A DNA stretch of 64,000 nucleotides, from positions 2,986,311 to 3,050,310 of the forward strand of contig NZ_CP069163.1 in the NCBI RefSeq assembly GCF_018802765.1, given 5' to 3'. The notes under the pieces are model-generated. The model made no database searches, was not told the DNA's origin, and was given only the letters and a program-made list of their open reading frames with translations. Both the position numbers and the translations under genes were made by a program. The first letter of the stretch is position 1. Every line of letters begins with the position of its first letter. Below, piece by piece: positions 9,162-17,395 of the stretch. The stretch is from Paludibacterium sp. B53371 (lineage in GTDB: Bacteria > Pseudomonadota > Gammaproteobacteria > Burkholderiales > Chromobacteriaceae).

Positions 9162-9190
9162 ATTATACGAGAAGCATTTCCGCAAGGCAA
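9162..9190 (-). promoter_or_regulatory. sigma-70 promoter of cytochrome c5
   Basis: On the minus strand TTGCCT, a 17-bp spacer, then a perfect TATAAT. The start point would fall about 35 nt before the ATG at 9119. Confidence 0.75.
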
Positions 9191-9199
9191 AACCCCTAC

Positions 9200-9229
9200 T
9201 GGACTTGTGGGCGCGCTTTGCGATATGAT
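9200..9229 (+). promoter_or_regulatory. probable promoter of tRNA-Arg
   Basis: TGGACT (four of six), 18-bp spacer, TATGAT (five of six), placed about 20 nt before the mature tRNA 5' end. It is back to back with the cytochrome c5 promoter. Confidence 0.5.
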
Positions 9230-9249
9230 CCGCCTGCTTCACGATCAGC

Positions 9250-9326
9250 GCACCCGTAGCTCAGTTGGATAGAGTGTCGGTTTCCGAAGCCGAAGGTCAC
9301 AGGTTCGATCCCTGTCGGGTGCGCCA
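9250..9326 (+). tRNA. tRNA-Arg (anticodon CCG)
   Basis: The cloverleaf folds fully. Acceptor GCACCCG pairs with CGGGTGC, and the D-arm GCTCAGTTGG is present. Anticodon stem TCGGT/GCCGA encloses loop TTCCGAA with CCG at 9284-9286. The T-arm contains GGTTCGATCC, and the 3' CCA is encoded. It decodes CGG codons. Confidence 0.97.
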
Positions 9327-9520
9327 GTCACTGCAACGCCACGCCATACCCTCTTTTCCGGCCTCTGCGCCGACACTTCGCCCCCCCTCACCGACTCACC
9401 ATCCAGGCCCAAACTGCCAGGCCGTGCCCGCACGTCAGCGATGGGATGAAAGCGAAGAAAAGCCAGGTGCCTGGGAACCAATACAAAAGGGAGAGTCGCC
9501 TGAGTGCAGGCGAAAGAAAA

Positions 9521-9721
9521 TCAGTCAGGAGAACCGATGGTCTCGATCACGCGCTTTTGGTGGGTCCGCAGATCGATCACTTGATAAATCTCGACTTTCA
9601 CCTTGCCGCGATAGAGACGCAGCATGACTTGTGCCGCGGCGCGCGCGGCCTCTACCGTCGGATAGATCGGGCTCTTGTCATCGATACCGAATGTGTTGGA
9701 GATCAATTTCAGACGAAACAC
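9521..9721 (-). CDS. small conserved-looking hypothetical protein
   Basis: 66 residues if started at GTG 9721, which has GAGG about 7 nt upstream; an ATG at 9757 lacks a ribosome site. The protein begins FRLKLISNTFGID and is balanced in charge. A helix-like stretch (VEAARAAAQVMLRLYRGK) is followed by two strand-like segments (VKVEIYQVID, KRVIETIG), the look of a compact single-domain protein rather than a chance frame. No family recognised. It stands alone between the tRNA and the Nudix gene. Confidence 0.55.
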   Translation of the reverse strand: MFRLKLISNTFGIDDKSPIYPTVEAARAAAQVMLRLYRGKVKVEIYQVIDLRTHQKRVIETIGSPD

Positions 9722-9944
9722 TGCAAAAACCTCGCGGCGAAACCACAAAAACAGCAATCATGCCTACAGCATATCAAATGCTGATGATACCAGCGTTATA
9801 AAGTATTCTGAATGTCTGGCTGGCACCATTCGGGTAAATGCGTAAGCCACGGGATCCGGGAAGTAGAAGCCGTGATTCAGTTTAGGCACTGACGGAGAAA
9901 ATAGCTGCAGAGACTGAAGTGATTCCCCGCCCGGCGCGGACGAG

Positions 9945-9978
9945 AAACAAAACGGCGTTGCCAGATCAGGCAACGCCG
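9945..9978 (-). terminator. terminator of the Nudix gene
   Basis: Perfect 10-bp stem CGGCGTTGCC / GGCAACGCCG with loop of 6, followed on the minus strand by TTTTGTTT, 10 nt beyond the stop codon at 9989. Confidence 0.85.
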
Positions 9979-9988
9979 ACGTGCAGAA

Positions 9989-10837
9989 TCAGGGCCGGGC
10001 CTGCAAGGCCTCCAGGACATGCCGGCTTTCCGGCCCCCAATACCCCAGACGCCCCAGGCATTCCGCCGCCACCAGTGCGGCATCAATCATGAAGCGCTCT
10101 TCGATCAGCAGGGACTCAACCTCGGACAGCGACAGCAGCACGTGCTCGGCCACCTCGCCATCCTGATTACAGGGCTGAATTTCCGGCGGCAGCCAGATAT
10201 CGAAAACATGCAGCCACTCACGATGCAGCCCGCGCTGCACCGGCCTTTCTGCCAGCAGCAGGGAATGTCGCGGCACATCACGCAAGCGCTCGGCCGACAG
10301 CCCAGCCTCCTCCCAGCCCTCACGCTCTCTTGCCAGCTCGATCGACTCACCGGCCGCAACCCCGCCGCCGACCATATTATCCATGCGGTTCGGGTCGACC
10401 GCCTTGTGCGGGCTGCGTCGTCCCAGCCACATGCGTACTTCGCCATCAGGCATGCGACACAATCCGTTGAGATGTACCGCATGGCTGGTCAGGCCGAGAG
10501 GGCGAAAGGCCGCACGTTCCAGCTCGAACAGCGGCGTGCCGTCCGGCAGACAGGCCTGGAAATTTTCGTTGCGCCAGCCATTGAGCCAGCCAGCGGCATG
10601 CCAGCGCTCCGCCGCCTCTGCCAGCTGGGCGCTGACGGCCTGGTAGTCGCCCGTCGCCAGACAGACCATGCCCGCCTCCCCGACGGCAAAAAGCGGCGTC
10701 GCCTCATTGAGCAATCGCTGGCGCCAGTCGGCATTCACCCAGCCCAGGCGGGTGGCGCCAAAGTACAGAGGGGTAAAAGCGGACAAATCAACCCGCGTCA
10801 CGCGCGCGAGATAGTCAAGGACACGGTGCAAAGGCAT
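9989..10837 (-). CDS. Nudix hydrolase with DUF4743-type N-terminal region
   Basis: 282 residues from ATG 10837 (GGAG 7 nt upstream). The C-terminal half holds the Nudix box GGVAAGESIELAREREGWEEAG: the core Gly-x5-Glu-x7-Arg-Glu-x2-Glu-Glu-x-Gly is intact, but the position usually filled by a bulky residue after RE is Gly. The N-terminal 120 residues resemble the domain found in Nudix proteins related to eukaryotic thiamine pyrophosphokinase-linked hydrolases (DUF4743). Those cleave oxidised or damaged thiamine diphosphates in the few members studied; here the substrate is inferred only. It lies downstream of recD on the same strand with a 66-nt gap, so may be co-transcribed. Confidence 0.8.
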   Translation of the reverse strand: MPLHRVLDYLARVTRVDLSAFTPLYFGATRLGWVNADWRQRLLNEATPLFAVGEAGMVCLATGDYQAVSAQLAEAAERWHAAGWLNGWRNENFQACLPDGTPLFELERAAFRPLGLTSHAVHLNGLCRMPDGEVRMWLGRRSPHKAVDPNRMDNMVGGGVAAGESIELAREREGWEEAGLSAERLRDVPRHSLLLAERPVQRGLHREWLHVFDIWLPPEIQPCNQDGEVAEHVLLSLSEVESLLIEERFMIDAALVAAECLGRLGYWGPESRHVLEALQARP

Positions 10838-10903
10838 TAGCGCTCCAGACAACCCAAAAATGATCGACAAACCAGCATCTTACGGTGAAGTACCTGACTT
10901 TGA

Positions 10904-12601
10904 CTATGTTGAGCGGATTTTATCCGCCAAACCACAATGACGTTGCAGGGTATTACCCATGGCAGCGCACAACATCGCCACCGAGCCCACCAGCCGGAAG
11001 CGTTCGCGCGCCCGGGTAATGGCGGTATACACCAGCGCCCGGTCAGGCAGATTGGTCGTGTCCTCCGGCAACACCAGCCAGACCTCGGCAAACTCGGAGC
11101 CCTGGCTCTTGTGCACGGTCATGGCATAGACCGTGTCATGCTCCGGCAGCCGCGCCGGCGCCAACTCACGCCAACTGCCATCCGCAGAAGGAAAGGCCAC
11201 CCGCAACCCTTCCGGCCGCGCGATGGTAAAGCCGATATCACCATTGAACAGCCCGACCCCATAATCATTGCTGCTGATCATGACCGGCCGCCCCGGATAC
11301 CAGACCTGACCGGGGCTCTTGCGCCCCTCGGCCTCCAGCCGGGCTTCGACCAGCTGATTGATCTGAGCCACCTGGCGTCGCTCGGCGGCCAGTGGCATAA
11401 ACGCGACAAAGCCTGCCTGTAAAACATCCAGATCCGCCTGCTGATCCAGCGCCTGCCAGTAAGCCGTCCGTCCGGCCTGCAGCCGGTCGACATCCAGCGC
11501 CGGCAGACAGCCCAGCACATCCTGCCGTTCATCCAGCAGCAGGGCACTGGCCGCATCGGGCTGATTATCATTGACCAGACGGCTCAGTGCCCCGATCCCC
11601 CCGTCAGCCGAAAAACGATGGCTGTGGGTCAACAGCACCACGGCATCGGCCATCGGCGCCGCATCCGTCACCGCCCTGGGCAACTCGGTGGATGGGAAGC
11701 CCAATTGAGCCAGCCAATTCAAGGTGTCCTCGCGATAGCCGATATCGCGACACAGCTCGGCCAGCACCGCCCCGGCCTCGACCGAGGCCAACTGATCGCG
11801 ATCCCCCAGCAGGATGACCCGCGCATGCGGCGGCAAGGCATCGAATGTCCGCGCCATCAAATCCAGATCAATCATCGACGCCTCATCAATCACCAGCACG
11901 TCGAGCGGCAAAGTGTGCTCAGCATGATGTCGCGGACGATGCCCTCCCGGCCGCAGACCCAACAGGCGATGCAGGGTCTGGGCACTTTTCGGCAGCCCAT
12001 CCTTGACGGCCTGCGCCAGCGGCAGACGATCAATGGCCGAGCGGATGGCATCGGACAAACGCGCCGCCGCCTTGCCGGTCGGCGCGGCCAGAGCCATCAC
12101 CAGCGGGCGGTCGGACAAGACCGCCAGCAGTGCCAGCAGACGGATGACCGTGGTGGTCTTGCCGGTTCCCGGCCCCCCGGATATCACCAGCAGCTGTTGG
12201 CGCAGGGCCAGGGCAGCGGCCAGCTTTTGCCGATCAAGGCCCGGGGAGGTCGCAGGAAACAAGGTCGCCAGCCAATGTGCGGCCCGGTCCGGATCGGCGA
12301 CAGGCAAGCGCGCGGCCCGGGCACGGATGGCCGCCGCCAGCCGGACCTCATCAAACCACTGGCGCGCGAAGTACAAATTGCCGCCGGGCTCCAGGATCAG
12401 AGGCACATACTGCCCGGGCGAACCGACCAGCGGACTGGCGGCAAGACGGCGGCGCCCGCCCGGAACGTGAACGGGCAGGCACACATGCCCCTGGCTCTGT
12501 GCCTGGATCAGGGCCAGCAACCATTCGGCACACACCTCATCCCATTGCGGGTCCAGTCGGCGGAACAAATCATTCAGGGCAGGATAAAGCGGGGTATCCA
12601 T
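10904..12601 (-). CDS. recD: exodeoxyribonuclease V subunit alpha
   Basis: 565 residues. Motifs of the RecD 5'-3' helicase follow in order: Walker A SGGPGTGKTTT (about residues 140-150), DEASMIDL (motif II), GDRDQLASVEAGAVLAEL (motif III), and near the C-terminus the UvrD_C_2 block YAMTVHKSQGSEFAEVWLVLP plus ALVYTAITRARERFRLVG. It provides the fast motor and Chi-responsive regulation of RecBCD. Unusually placed: recC and recB are 5-11 kb away on the same strand, separated by two permeases on the opposite strand and by pap. Confidence 0.95.
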   Translation of the reverse strand: MDTPLYPALNDLFRRLDPQWDEVCAEWLLALIQAQSQGHVCLPVHVPGGRRRLAASPLVGSPGQYVPLILEPGGNLYFARQWFDEVRLAAAIRARAARLPVADPDRAAHWLATLFPATSPGLDRQKLAAALALRQQLLVISGGPGTGKTTTVIRLLALLAVLSDRPLVMALAAPTGKAAARLSDAIRSAIDRLPLAQAVKDGLPKSAQTLHRLLGLRPGGHRPRHHAEHTLPLDVLVIDEASMIDLDLMARTFDALPPHARVILLGDRDQLASVEAGAVLAELCRDIGYREDTLNWLAQLGFPSTELPRAVTDAAPMADAVVLLTHSHRFSADGGIGALSRLVNDNQPDAASALLLDERQDVLGCLPALDVDRLQAGRTAYWQALDQQADLDVLQAGFVAFMPLAAERRQVAQINQLVEARLEAEGRKSPGQVWYPGRPVMISSNDYGVGLFNGDIGFTIARPEGLRVAFPSADGSWRELAPARLPEHDTVYAMTVHKSQGSEFAEVWLVLPEDTTNLPDRALVYTAITRARERFRLVGSVAMLCAAMGNTLQRHCGLADKIRST

Positions 12602-13022
12602 AGTGATCCGTCAGTTCTTCAGGCTGGCAGACTGTCGCACCAATTTCGGGGCAAGGCAAGCGCGTCTGCCGACAGAAGACGCCAGCACATTCAGCGTGGA
12701 AAACCCTGAAATGACGGCCTGTCGCTTTGGATTTCACAAGCAATGACCACAACAGCAGCGCAAAGCACTGCACTGCAATCAAACTAAGAACCATCCGAAA
12801 CCAGAGAATGTCCCAAAATGGGTGATTACTTGTCATAGATGAGCAATTTTTGGCGTTAACAGCCCTGATTGGCGACATTTTTTGGCAGCAATCCATGCCA
12901 TAGGCATTTCGGTAGAATATATATTGTATCCAGTGGTTTGACGCTATCGCCGGTCAATGGTCTGATGGTCTGCGAAAAGTCTTACTTGCATACCTGACAG
13001 CAATTCCCGAAAGGAGTCCCCG
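12602..13022. other. 421-nt divergent gap between recD and permease
   Basis: No supported gene; open frames here have no ribosome site or coding character. AT-rich stretches (12780-12935, including the run around GAATATATATTGTATCC) mark the promoter region of the rightward permease, and the same gap must hold the recD promoter. Confidence 0.6.
12938..12966 (+). promoter_or_regulatory. candidate promoter of first permease
   Basis: TTGACG, 17-bp spacer, TCTGAT (four of six), about 57 nt before the ATG at 13023. Confidence 0.45.
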
Positions 13023-14396
13023 ATGAGTCATGCCACTCAAGGCGGCGAGCTCAAACGAGAGCTCAAAAATCGTCATATTCAACTGATTGCGCTGGGCGGC
13101 GCGGTCGGTACCGGTCTGTTCCTCGGCTCGGCCAGCGTCCTCAAGGCCGCCGGTCCGTCGATGATTCTCGGCTATGCCATTGCCGGCTTCATCGCCTTCC
13201 TGATCATGCGCCAACTGGGAGAAATGATTGCCGAAGAACCGGTCGCCGGCTCCTTCAGCCATTTCGCCTTCAAATACTGGGGGCCGTTTCCGGCCATGGT
13301 CGCCGGCTGGACCTACTGGCTGCTGTATGTGCTGGCCGGCATGGCCGAACTGACCGCAGTGGGGGCCTATGTGCAGTACTGGTGGCCGCACGTGCCGACC
13401 TGGCTGACTGCCCTGGTCTGCTTCCTTGCCATCAACGGCCTCAATCTGGCGAGCGTCAAGTCTTACGGTGAAACCGAATTCTGGTTTGGCCTGATCAAGA
13501 TCGTCGCCGTGATCGCCATGATCCTGTTCGGTGGCTACCTGCTGGCGACCGGCAGCGGCGGCCCGCAGGCCGGGGTACATAATCTGTGGAGCCACGGCGG
13601 TTTCTTCCCGCATGGCTTTACCGGTCTGTTCATGATGATGGCCCCGATCATGTTCTCCTTCGGCGGTCTGGAGCTGATCGGCATGACGGCAGGCGAAGCG
13701 GCCAACCCGCAGAAAGTCATCCCGCGCGCCGTCAACCAGATCATCGTCCGCATCCTGGTGTTCTACATTGGCTCGCTGACCGTCCTGCTGTCCCTCTACC
13801 CGTGGAGCGAGGTGGCCAGTGGCGGCAGCCCCTTCGTGATGATCTTCCAGCAGATTGGCGCCGGCGCCACCGCACATGTACTGAACTTCGTGGTCATGAC
13901 GGCGGCACTGTCGGTCTACAACAGCGGCGTCTATGCCAACAGCCGCATGCTCTACAGCCTGGCCGAACAAGGCAATGCCCCGCGTGCGCTGAAGGATCTC
14001 GACCGTCGCGGCGTGCCGGTCAAGGCCACCCTGTTCTCGGCTGCCTGCACCTTCCTCGGCGTGGTACTGAACTATGTCCTGCCGGAAGAGGCCTTCGGCA
14101 TCCTGATGTCGATGGTGGTCATGACCATCGTCACCAACTGGGCCATGATCAGCCTGGCACACCTCAAGTTCCGCCGCGCCAAGGCCGGCCAGCAACTGGT
14201 GTTCCCCTCGATCTGGTTCCCGGCCGCCAATTACCTGTGTCTGGCCTTCATGGTGATGATCCTCGGCATCCTGCTCTTTACGCCGGGTGGCGCCATCTCG
14301 GTCTATCTGCTGCCAGTCTGGGTCGGTGTTCTGTGGCTTGGTTTCCGCATGCGCAAGACCGACAGCGCCGCGGAACTGGCCAGCCAGCAGGTTTGA
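13023..14396 (+). CDS. amino-acid permease, APC superfamily (AroP/PheP type), copy 1
   Basis: 457 residues with AAGGAG placed before the ATG. Begins GELKRELKNRHIQLIALGG, the N-terminal signature of the amino-acid transporter (AAT) family. The TM1 Gly-rich break GGAVGTGLFLGSA and the conserved FSFGGLELIGMTAGEA segment in TM6-7 follow, and about twelve membrane helices are evident. AroP, PheP and related proton symporters for aromatic amino acids are the closest by sequence feel, but specificity is not provable here. It is the first of two tandem paralogues of identical length. Confidence 0.85.
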   Translation: MSHATQGGELKRELKNRHIQLIALGGAVGTGLFLGSASVLKAAGPSMILGYAIAGFIAFLIMRQLGEMIAEEPVAGSFSHFAFKYWGPFPAMVAGWTYWLLYVLAGMAELTAVGAYVQYWWPHVPTWLTALVCFLAINGLNLASVKSYGETEFWFGLIKIVAVIAMILFGGYLLATGSGGPQAGVHNLWSHGGFFPHGFTGLFMMMAPIMFSFGGLELIGMTAGEAANPQKVIPRAVNQIIVRILVFYIGSLTVLLSLYPWSEVASGGSPFVMIFQQIGAGATAHVLNFVVMTAALSVYNSGVYANSRMLYSLAEQGNAPRALKDLDRRGVPVKATLFSAACTFLGVVLNYVLPEEAFGILMSMVVMTIVTNWAMISLAHLKFRRAKAGQQLVFPSIWFPAANYLCLAFMVMILGILLFTPGGAISVYLLPVWVGVLWLGFRMRKTDSAAELASQQV

Positions 14397-14454
14397 GTTT
14401 CTTTACCGCCAGGCGCCATCCGGCCCTGGCGGCACTCGCACAAGGAATCGTCAC

Positions 14455-15828
14455 GTGAGTACCCATCGTCCCCAAACCGAACTGAAACGCGAGCTGAAAA
14501 ACCGCCATATCCAACTGATCGCCCTCGGTGGCGCAGTCGGTACCGGCCTGTTTCTCGGCTCGGCCAGCGTGCTCAAGGCCGCCGGCCCGTCGATGATCCT
14601 CGGCTATGCCATTGCCGGTTTCATTGCCTTTCTGATCATGCGCCAGCTGGGCGACATGGTGGCCGAAGAGCCGGTCGCCGGCTCATTCAGCCACTTTGCC
14701 TATCGCTACTGGGGCAACTTCGCCGGCTTTCTGTCCGGCTGGTCCTACTGGTTGCTGTATGTCCTGGTGAGCATGGCCGAACTGACGGCGGTCGGGGCCT
14801 ATGTGCAGTTCTGGTGGCCACAATTCCCGACCTGGGCCACCACCCTGCTGTGCTTCGTGGCGATCAACGGCATCAATCTGGCCAGCGTGAAATCCTACGG
14901 TGAAACCGAGTTCTGGTTTGCGCTGATCAAGGTGGTCGCCGTGCTGGCCATGATCTGCTTCGGCGGCTATCTGCTGGTTTCCGGCGCCGGCGGCCCGCAG
15001 GCCACGGTGCGTAACCTCTGGGCTGATGGCGGCTTCTTCCCGCATGGCGGCAGCGGCCTGTTCATGATGATGGCCATCATCATGTTCTCCTTTGGCGGGC
15101 TGGAGCTGATCGGCATGACCGCGGCGGAAGCCGACAATCCGCAGAAAGCCATCCCGCGCGCCGTCAATCAGGTGATCGTGCGTATTCTGGTGTTCTACAT
15201 CGGTTCGCTGACCGTCCTGCTGTCGCTCTACCCGTGGAGCAAGGTCGCCGCAGGTGGCAGCCCCTTCGTGATGATTTTCGAGCAGATCGGCGCCAATGCA
15301 ACGGCCCAGGTACTGAACTTCGTGGTACTGACCGCGGCACTCTCGGTCTACAACAGCTGTGTCTATGCCACCAGCCGCATGTTGTTCGGCCTGGCCCAGC
15401 AAGGCAACGCCCCGCGCGCCTTCCAGCAGACCGACCGTCGCGGCGTACCGGTCAAGGCGACACTGTTCTCGGCTGCCGCCACCTTCGCCTGCGTCATCCT
15501 CAACTATGTCCTGCCAGGAGAAGCCCTGGGCATTCTGATGTCGCTGGTGGTAGCCACCCTGGTCATCAACTGGGCAATGATCAGCCTGACCCACCTGAAG
15601 TTCCGCCAGGCCAAGCAAGGACAGCCGCGCGTATTCCCGTCCCTGTGGTCGCCATTCTCCAACTATCTGTGTCTGGCCTTCATGCTGATGATTCTCGGCA
15701 TCCTGCTGATGACCCCGGGCATGGCGATCAGTGCTTATGCCATGCCAGTGTGGATTGCCCTCATGTGGCTGGTCCACCGTCTGCGCAGCCGGGGCGAAAG
15801 CGCCACCCTGGCACGCCAGAACAGCTGA
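14455..15828 (+). CDS. amino-acid permease, APC superfamily (AroP/PheP type), copy 2
   Basis: 457 residues from GTG 14455, with AAGGA 9 nt upstream. This start makes the protein collinear with copy 1 (VSTHRPQTELKRELKNRHIQL). Earlier ATGs in this frame lie inside copy 1 and are rejected. The two proteins are nearly superimposable through TM1-10 and differ mainly in loops and in the last 60 residues, so this is a tandem duplication. The intergenic distance is 58 nt with no terminator, so both are probably on one message ending at the hairpin at 15838. Confidence 0.85.
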   Translation: MSTHRPQTELKRELKNRHIQLIALGGAVGTGLFLGSASVLKAAGPSMILGYAIAGFIAFLIMRQLGDMVAEEPVAGSFSHFAYRYWGNFAGFLSGWSYWLLYVLVSMAELTAVGAYVQFWWPQFPTWATTLLCFVAINGINLASVKSYGETEFWFALIKVVAVLAMICFGGYLLVSGAGGPQATVRNLWADGGFFPHGGSGLFMMMAIIMFSFGGLELIGMTAAEADNPQKAIPRAVNQVIVRILVFYIGSLTVLLSLYPWSKVAAGGSPFVMIFEQIGANATAQVLNFVVLTAALSVYNSCVYATSRMLFGLAQQGNAPRAFQQTDRRGVPVKATLFSAAATFACVILNYVLPGEALGILMSLVVATLVINWAMISLTHLKFRQAKQGQPRVFPSLWSPFSNYLCLAFMLMILGILLMTPGMAISAYAMPVWIALMWLVHRLRSRGESATLARQNS

Positions 15829-15837
15829 TCCGACAAC

Positions 15838-15875
15838 AAAAAAAAGCCCGCATGGTCATTCCATGCGGGCTTTTT
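15838..15875. terminator. bidirectional Rho-independent terminator
   Basis: Perfect 10-bp stem GCCCGCATGG / CCATGCGGGC, loop TCATT, flanked by eight A and five T. Shared by the permease pair and the convergent pap gene. Confidence 0.93.
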
Positions 15876-15886
15876 ACTGGCCGGCG

Positions 15887-17377
15887 CTAGTCGGCGTGCA
15901 AGCGGGCTTCCAGCGTTTCGCAGATCGTCTGCAGAATCTTCAGCCGGGCGTAGTACTTATTGTTGGCTTCGACCAGCACCCAGGGAATACGCGTCGTGCT
16001 GGTGCGATCCACCATATCGCTCACCGCCAGGCGGTAGTCATCCCACTTGTCGCGATTGCGCCAGTCCTCATCGGTAATCTTGAAGCGCTTGAACCCGGTC
16101 TCTTCGCGCGCCTTGAAACGGGTGTACTGCTCCTCCTTGCTGATCGCCAGCCAGAACTTGATGACGATGATGCCGTTCTCGCTCAACTGATGCTCGAAAT
16201 CATTGATCTCGTAATAGGCCCGCATCCAGTCGGCCTCGCAGGCGAAGCCCTCCACCCGCTCCACCAGCACCCGGCCATACCAGGTCCGGTCAAAGATGCT
16301 CACCCGCCCCTTGGCCGGCACATAACGCCAGAAGCGCCACAGCCAGGGCTGGGCGCGCTCCTCTTCCGTCGGCGCAGCAATCGGCACCACATGATAGGTC
16401 CGGGCATCCAGCGCCTGGGTGATACGGCGGATGGCGCCGCCCTTGCCGGCGGCATCATTACCTTCAAACGCCAGCACCAGCGCATGCTCGGCAAAGCGCG
16501 GATGGCGGGTCAGGTGATACAGCCGCCCCTGCAGCTTGTCGATCTGTGCGCGGTATGCGTCACGCGTGGTCGGCTGATCCAGCACCAGCGCATCCAGAAT
16601 CAGCTTGTTGTCGATCGGCGCCATCAGCGGCGGCGCATTGGGCTTGCGCTTGTCGCGGGCCGCTTCTTCGGACAGGCGCCCGCGCAGCGCATTCAGAATG
16701 GTATTGCCGACCGTCAGGCTGCGGTAATTGGCATCCTCGCCATCGACAATCACCCAGGGCGCATCGGCAGTATTGGTCAGCCGGATCATGTGCTCGGCGT
16801 ACTTGCGGATCACCTCGTACTGCTCGAAGTGCTCCCAGTCGGTCTTGGTCACCCGCCAGCGGGTGGCCGGGTCCTTCTCCAGCGTCTTGAGGCGTTTCTT
16901 CTGCTTCTCGCGCGACAGGTGGAACCAGAACTTGATCACCAGTGCACCGTCCTGCGCCAGCATGTGCTCGAAATGCTGGATCTCCTGGATCTGCAGATCG
17001 AAGGCATCCCAGTCACTCTGCCCCTTCACCCGGTCGAACAGCGTGTCCGAATAGTAGGAACCGAAGAACATCCCGAGCCGCCCCTTGCCGGGCAATTCGC
17101 GCCAGAAACGCCACATCCACGGACGGGCACGCGCCTCGTCGTTGGGGGCGTCGAAGGCCACGGTGCGGATCAGGCGCGGATCCATCCACTCGTTAATCAG
17201 ATTCATGGTTTCGCCACGTCCGGCACCATCAAAACCGTGAATCAGGATCAGCACCGGAAAGTCCGGCTTCTCTTTCAGATCATATTGCGCATCCAGCAAG
17301 GCCTTGCGCAGCAGCGGTGCCTGCTCTCGGAAGGTTTCCTTGTCGACACGGTGTTCGATTTCGGCTGATTCAAACAT
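15887..17377 (-). CDS. pap: polyphosphate:AMP phosphotransferase (two-domain PPK2)
   Basis: 496 residues made of two tandem PPK2 domains. Domain 1 (about residues 10-240) has Walker-like GFDGAGRGET, in which the usual Lys is Arg. Domain 2 (about 260-490) has the canonical FEGNDAAGKGGAIRR and FDRTWYGRVLVERVEG, the active half in characterised class II enzymes. It transfers phosphate from polyphosphate to AMP, giving ADP. The ribosome site AGGGGAG precedes ATG 17377, only 18 nt after the recB stop codon, so it is probably the last gene of a recC-recB-pap transcript. Confidence 0.92.
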   Translation of the reverse strand: MFESAEIEHRVDKETFREQAPLLRKALLDAQYDLKEKPDFPVLILIHGFDGAGRGETMNLINEWMDPRLIRTVAFDAPNDEARARPWMWRFWRELPGKGRLGMFFGSYYSDTLFDRVKGQSDWDAFDLQIQEIQHFEHMLAQDGALVIKFWFHLSREKQKKRLKTLEKDPATRWRVTKTDWEHFEQYEVIRKYAEHMIRLTNTADAPWVIVDGEDANYRSLTVGNTILNALRGRLSEEAARDKRKPNAPPLMAPIDNKLILDALVLDQPTTRDAYRAQIDKLQGRLYHLTRHPRFAEHALVLAFEGNDAAGKGGAIRRITQALDARTYHVVPIAAPTEEERAQPWLWRFWRYVPAKGRVSIFDRTWYGRVLVERVEGFACEADWMRAYYEINDFEHQLSENGIIVIKFWLAISKEEQYTRFKAREETGFKRFKITDEDWRNRDKWDDYRLAVSDMVDRTSTTRIPWVLVEANNKYYARLKILQTICETLEARLHAD

Positions 17378-17395
17378 CAGGCTCCCCTTGGATAA

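Noticed and set aside
9245-9481. 78-residue minus-strand frame containing [21 protein letters not shown]
   Set aside because: This is the familiar false protein produced by reading a tRNA gene antisense; it lies across tRNA-Arg.
12570-12896. 108-codon minus-strand frame upstream of recD
   Set aside because: It overlaps the recD start in another frame and no ribosome site was seen.
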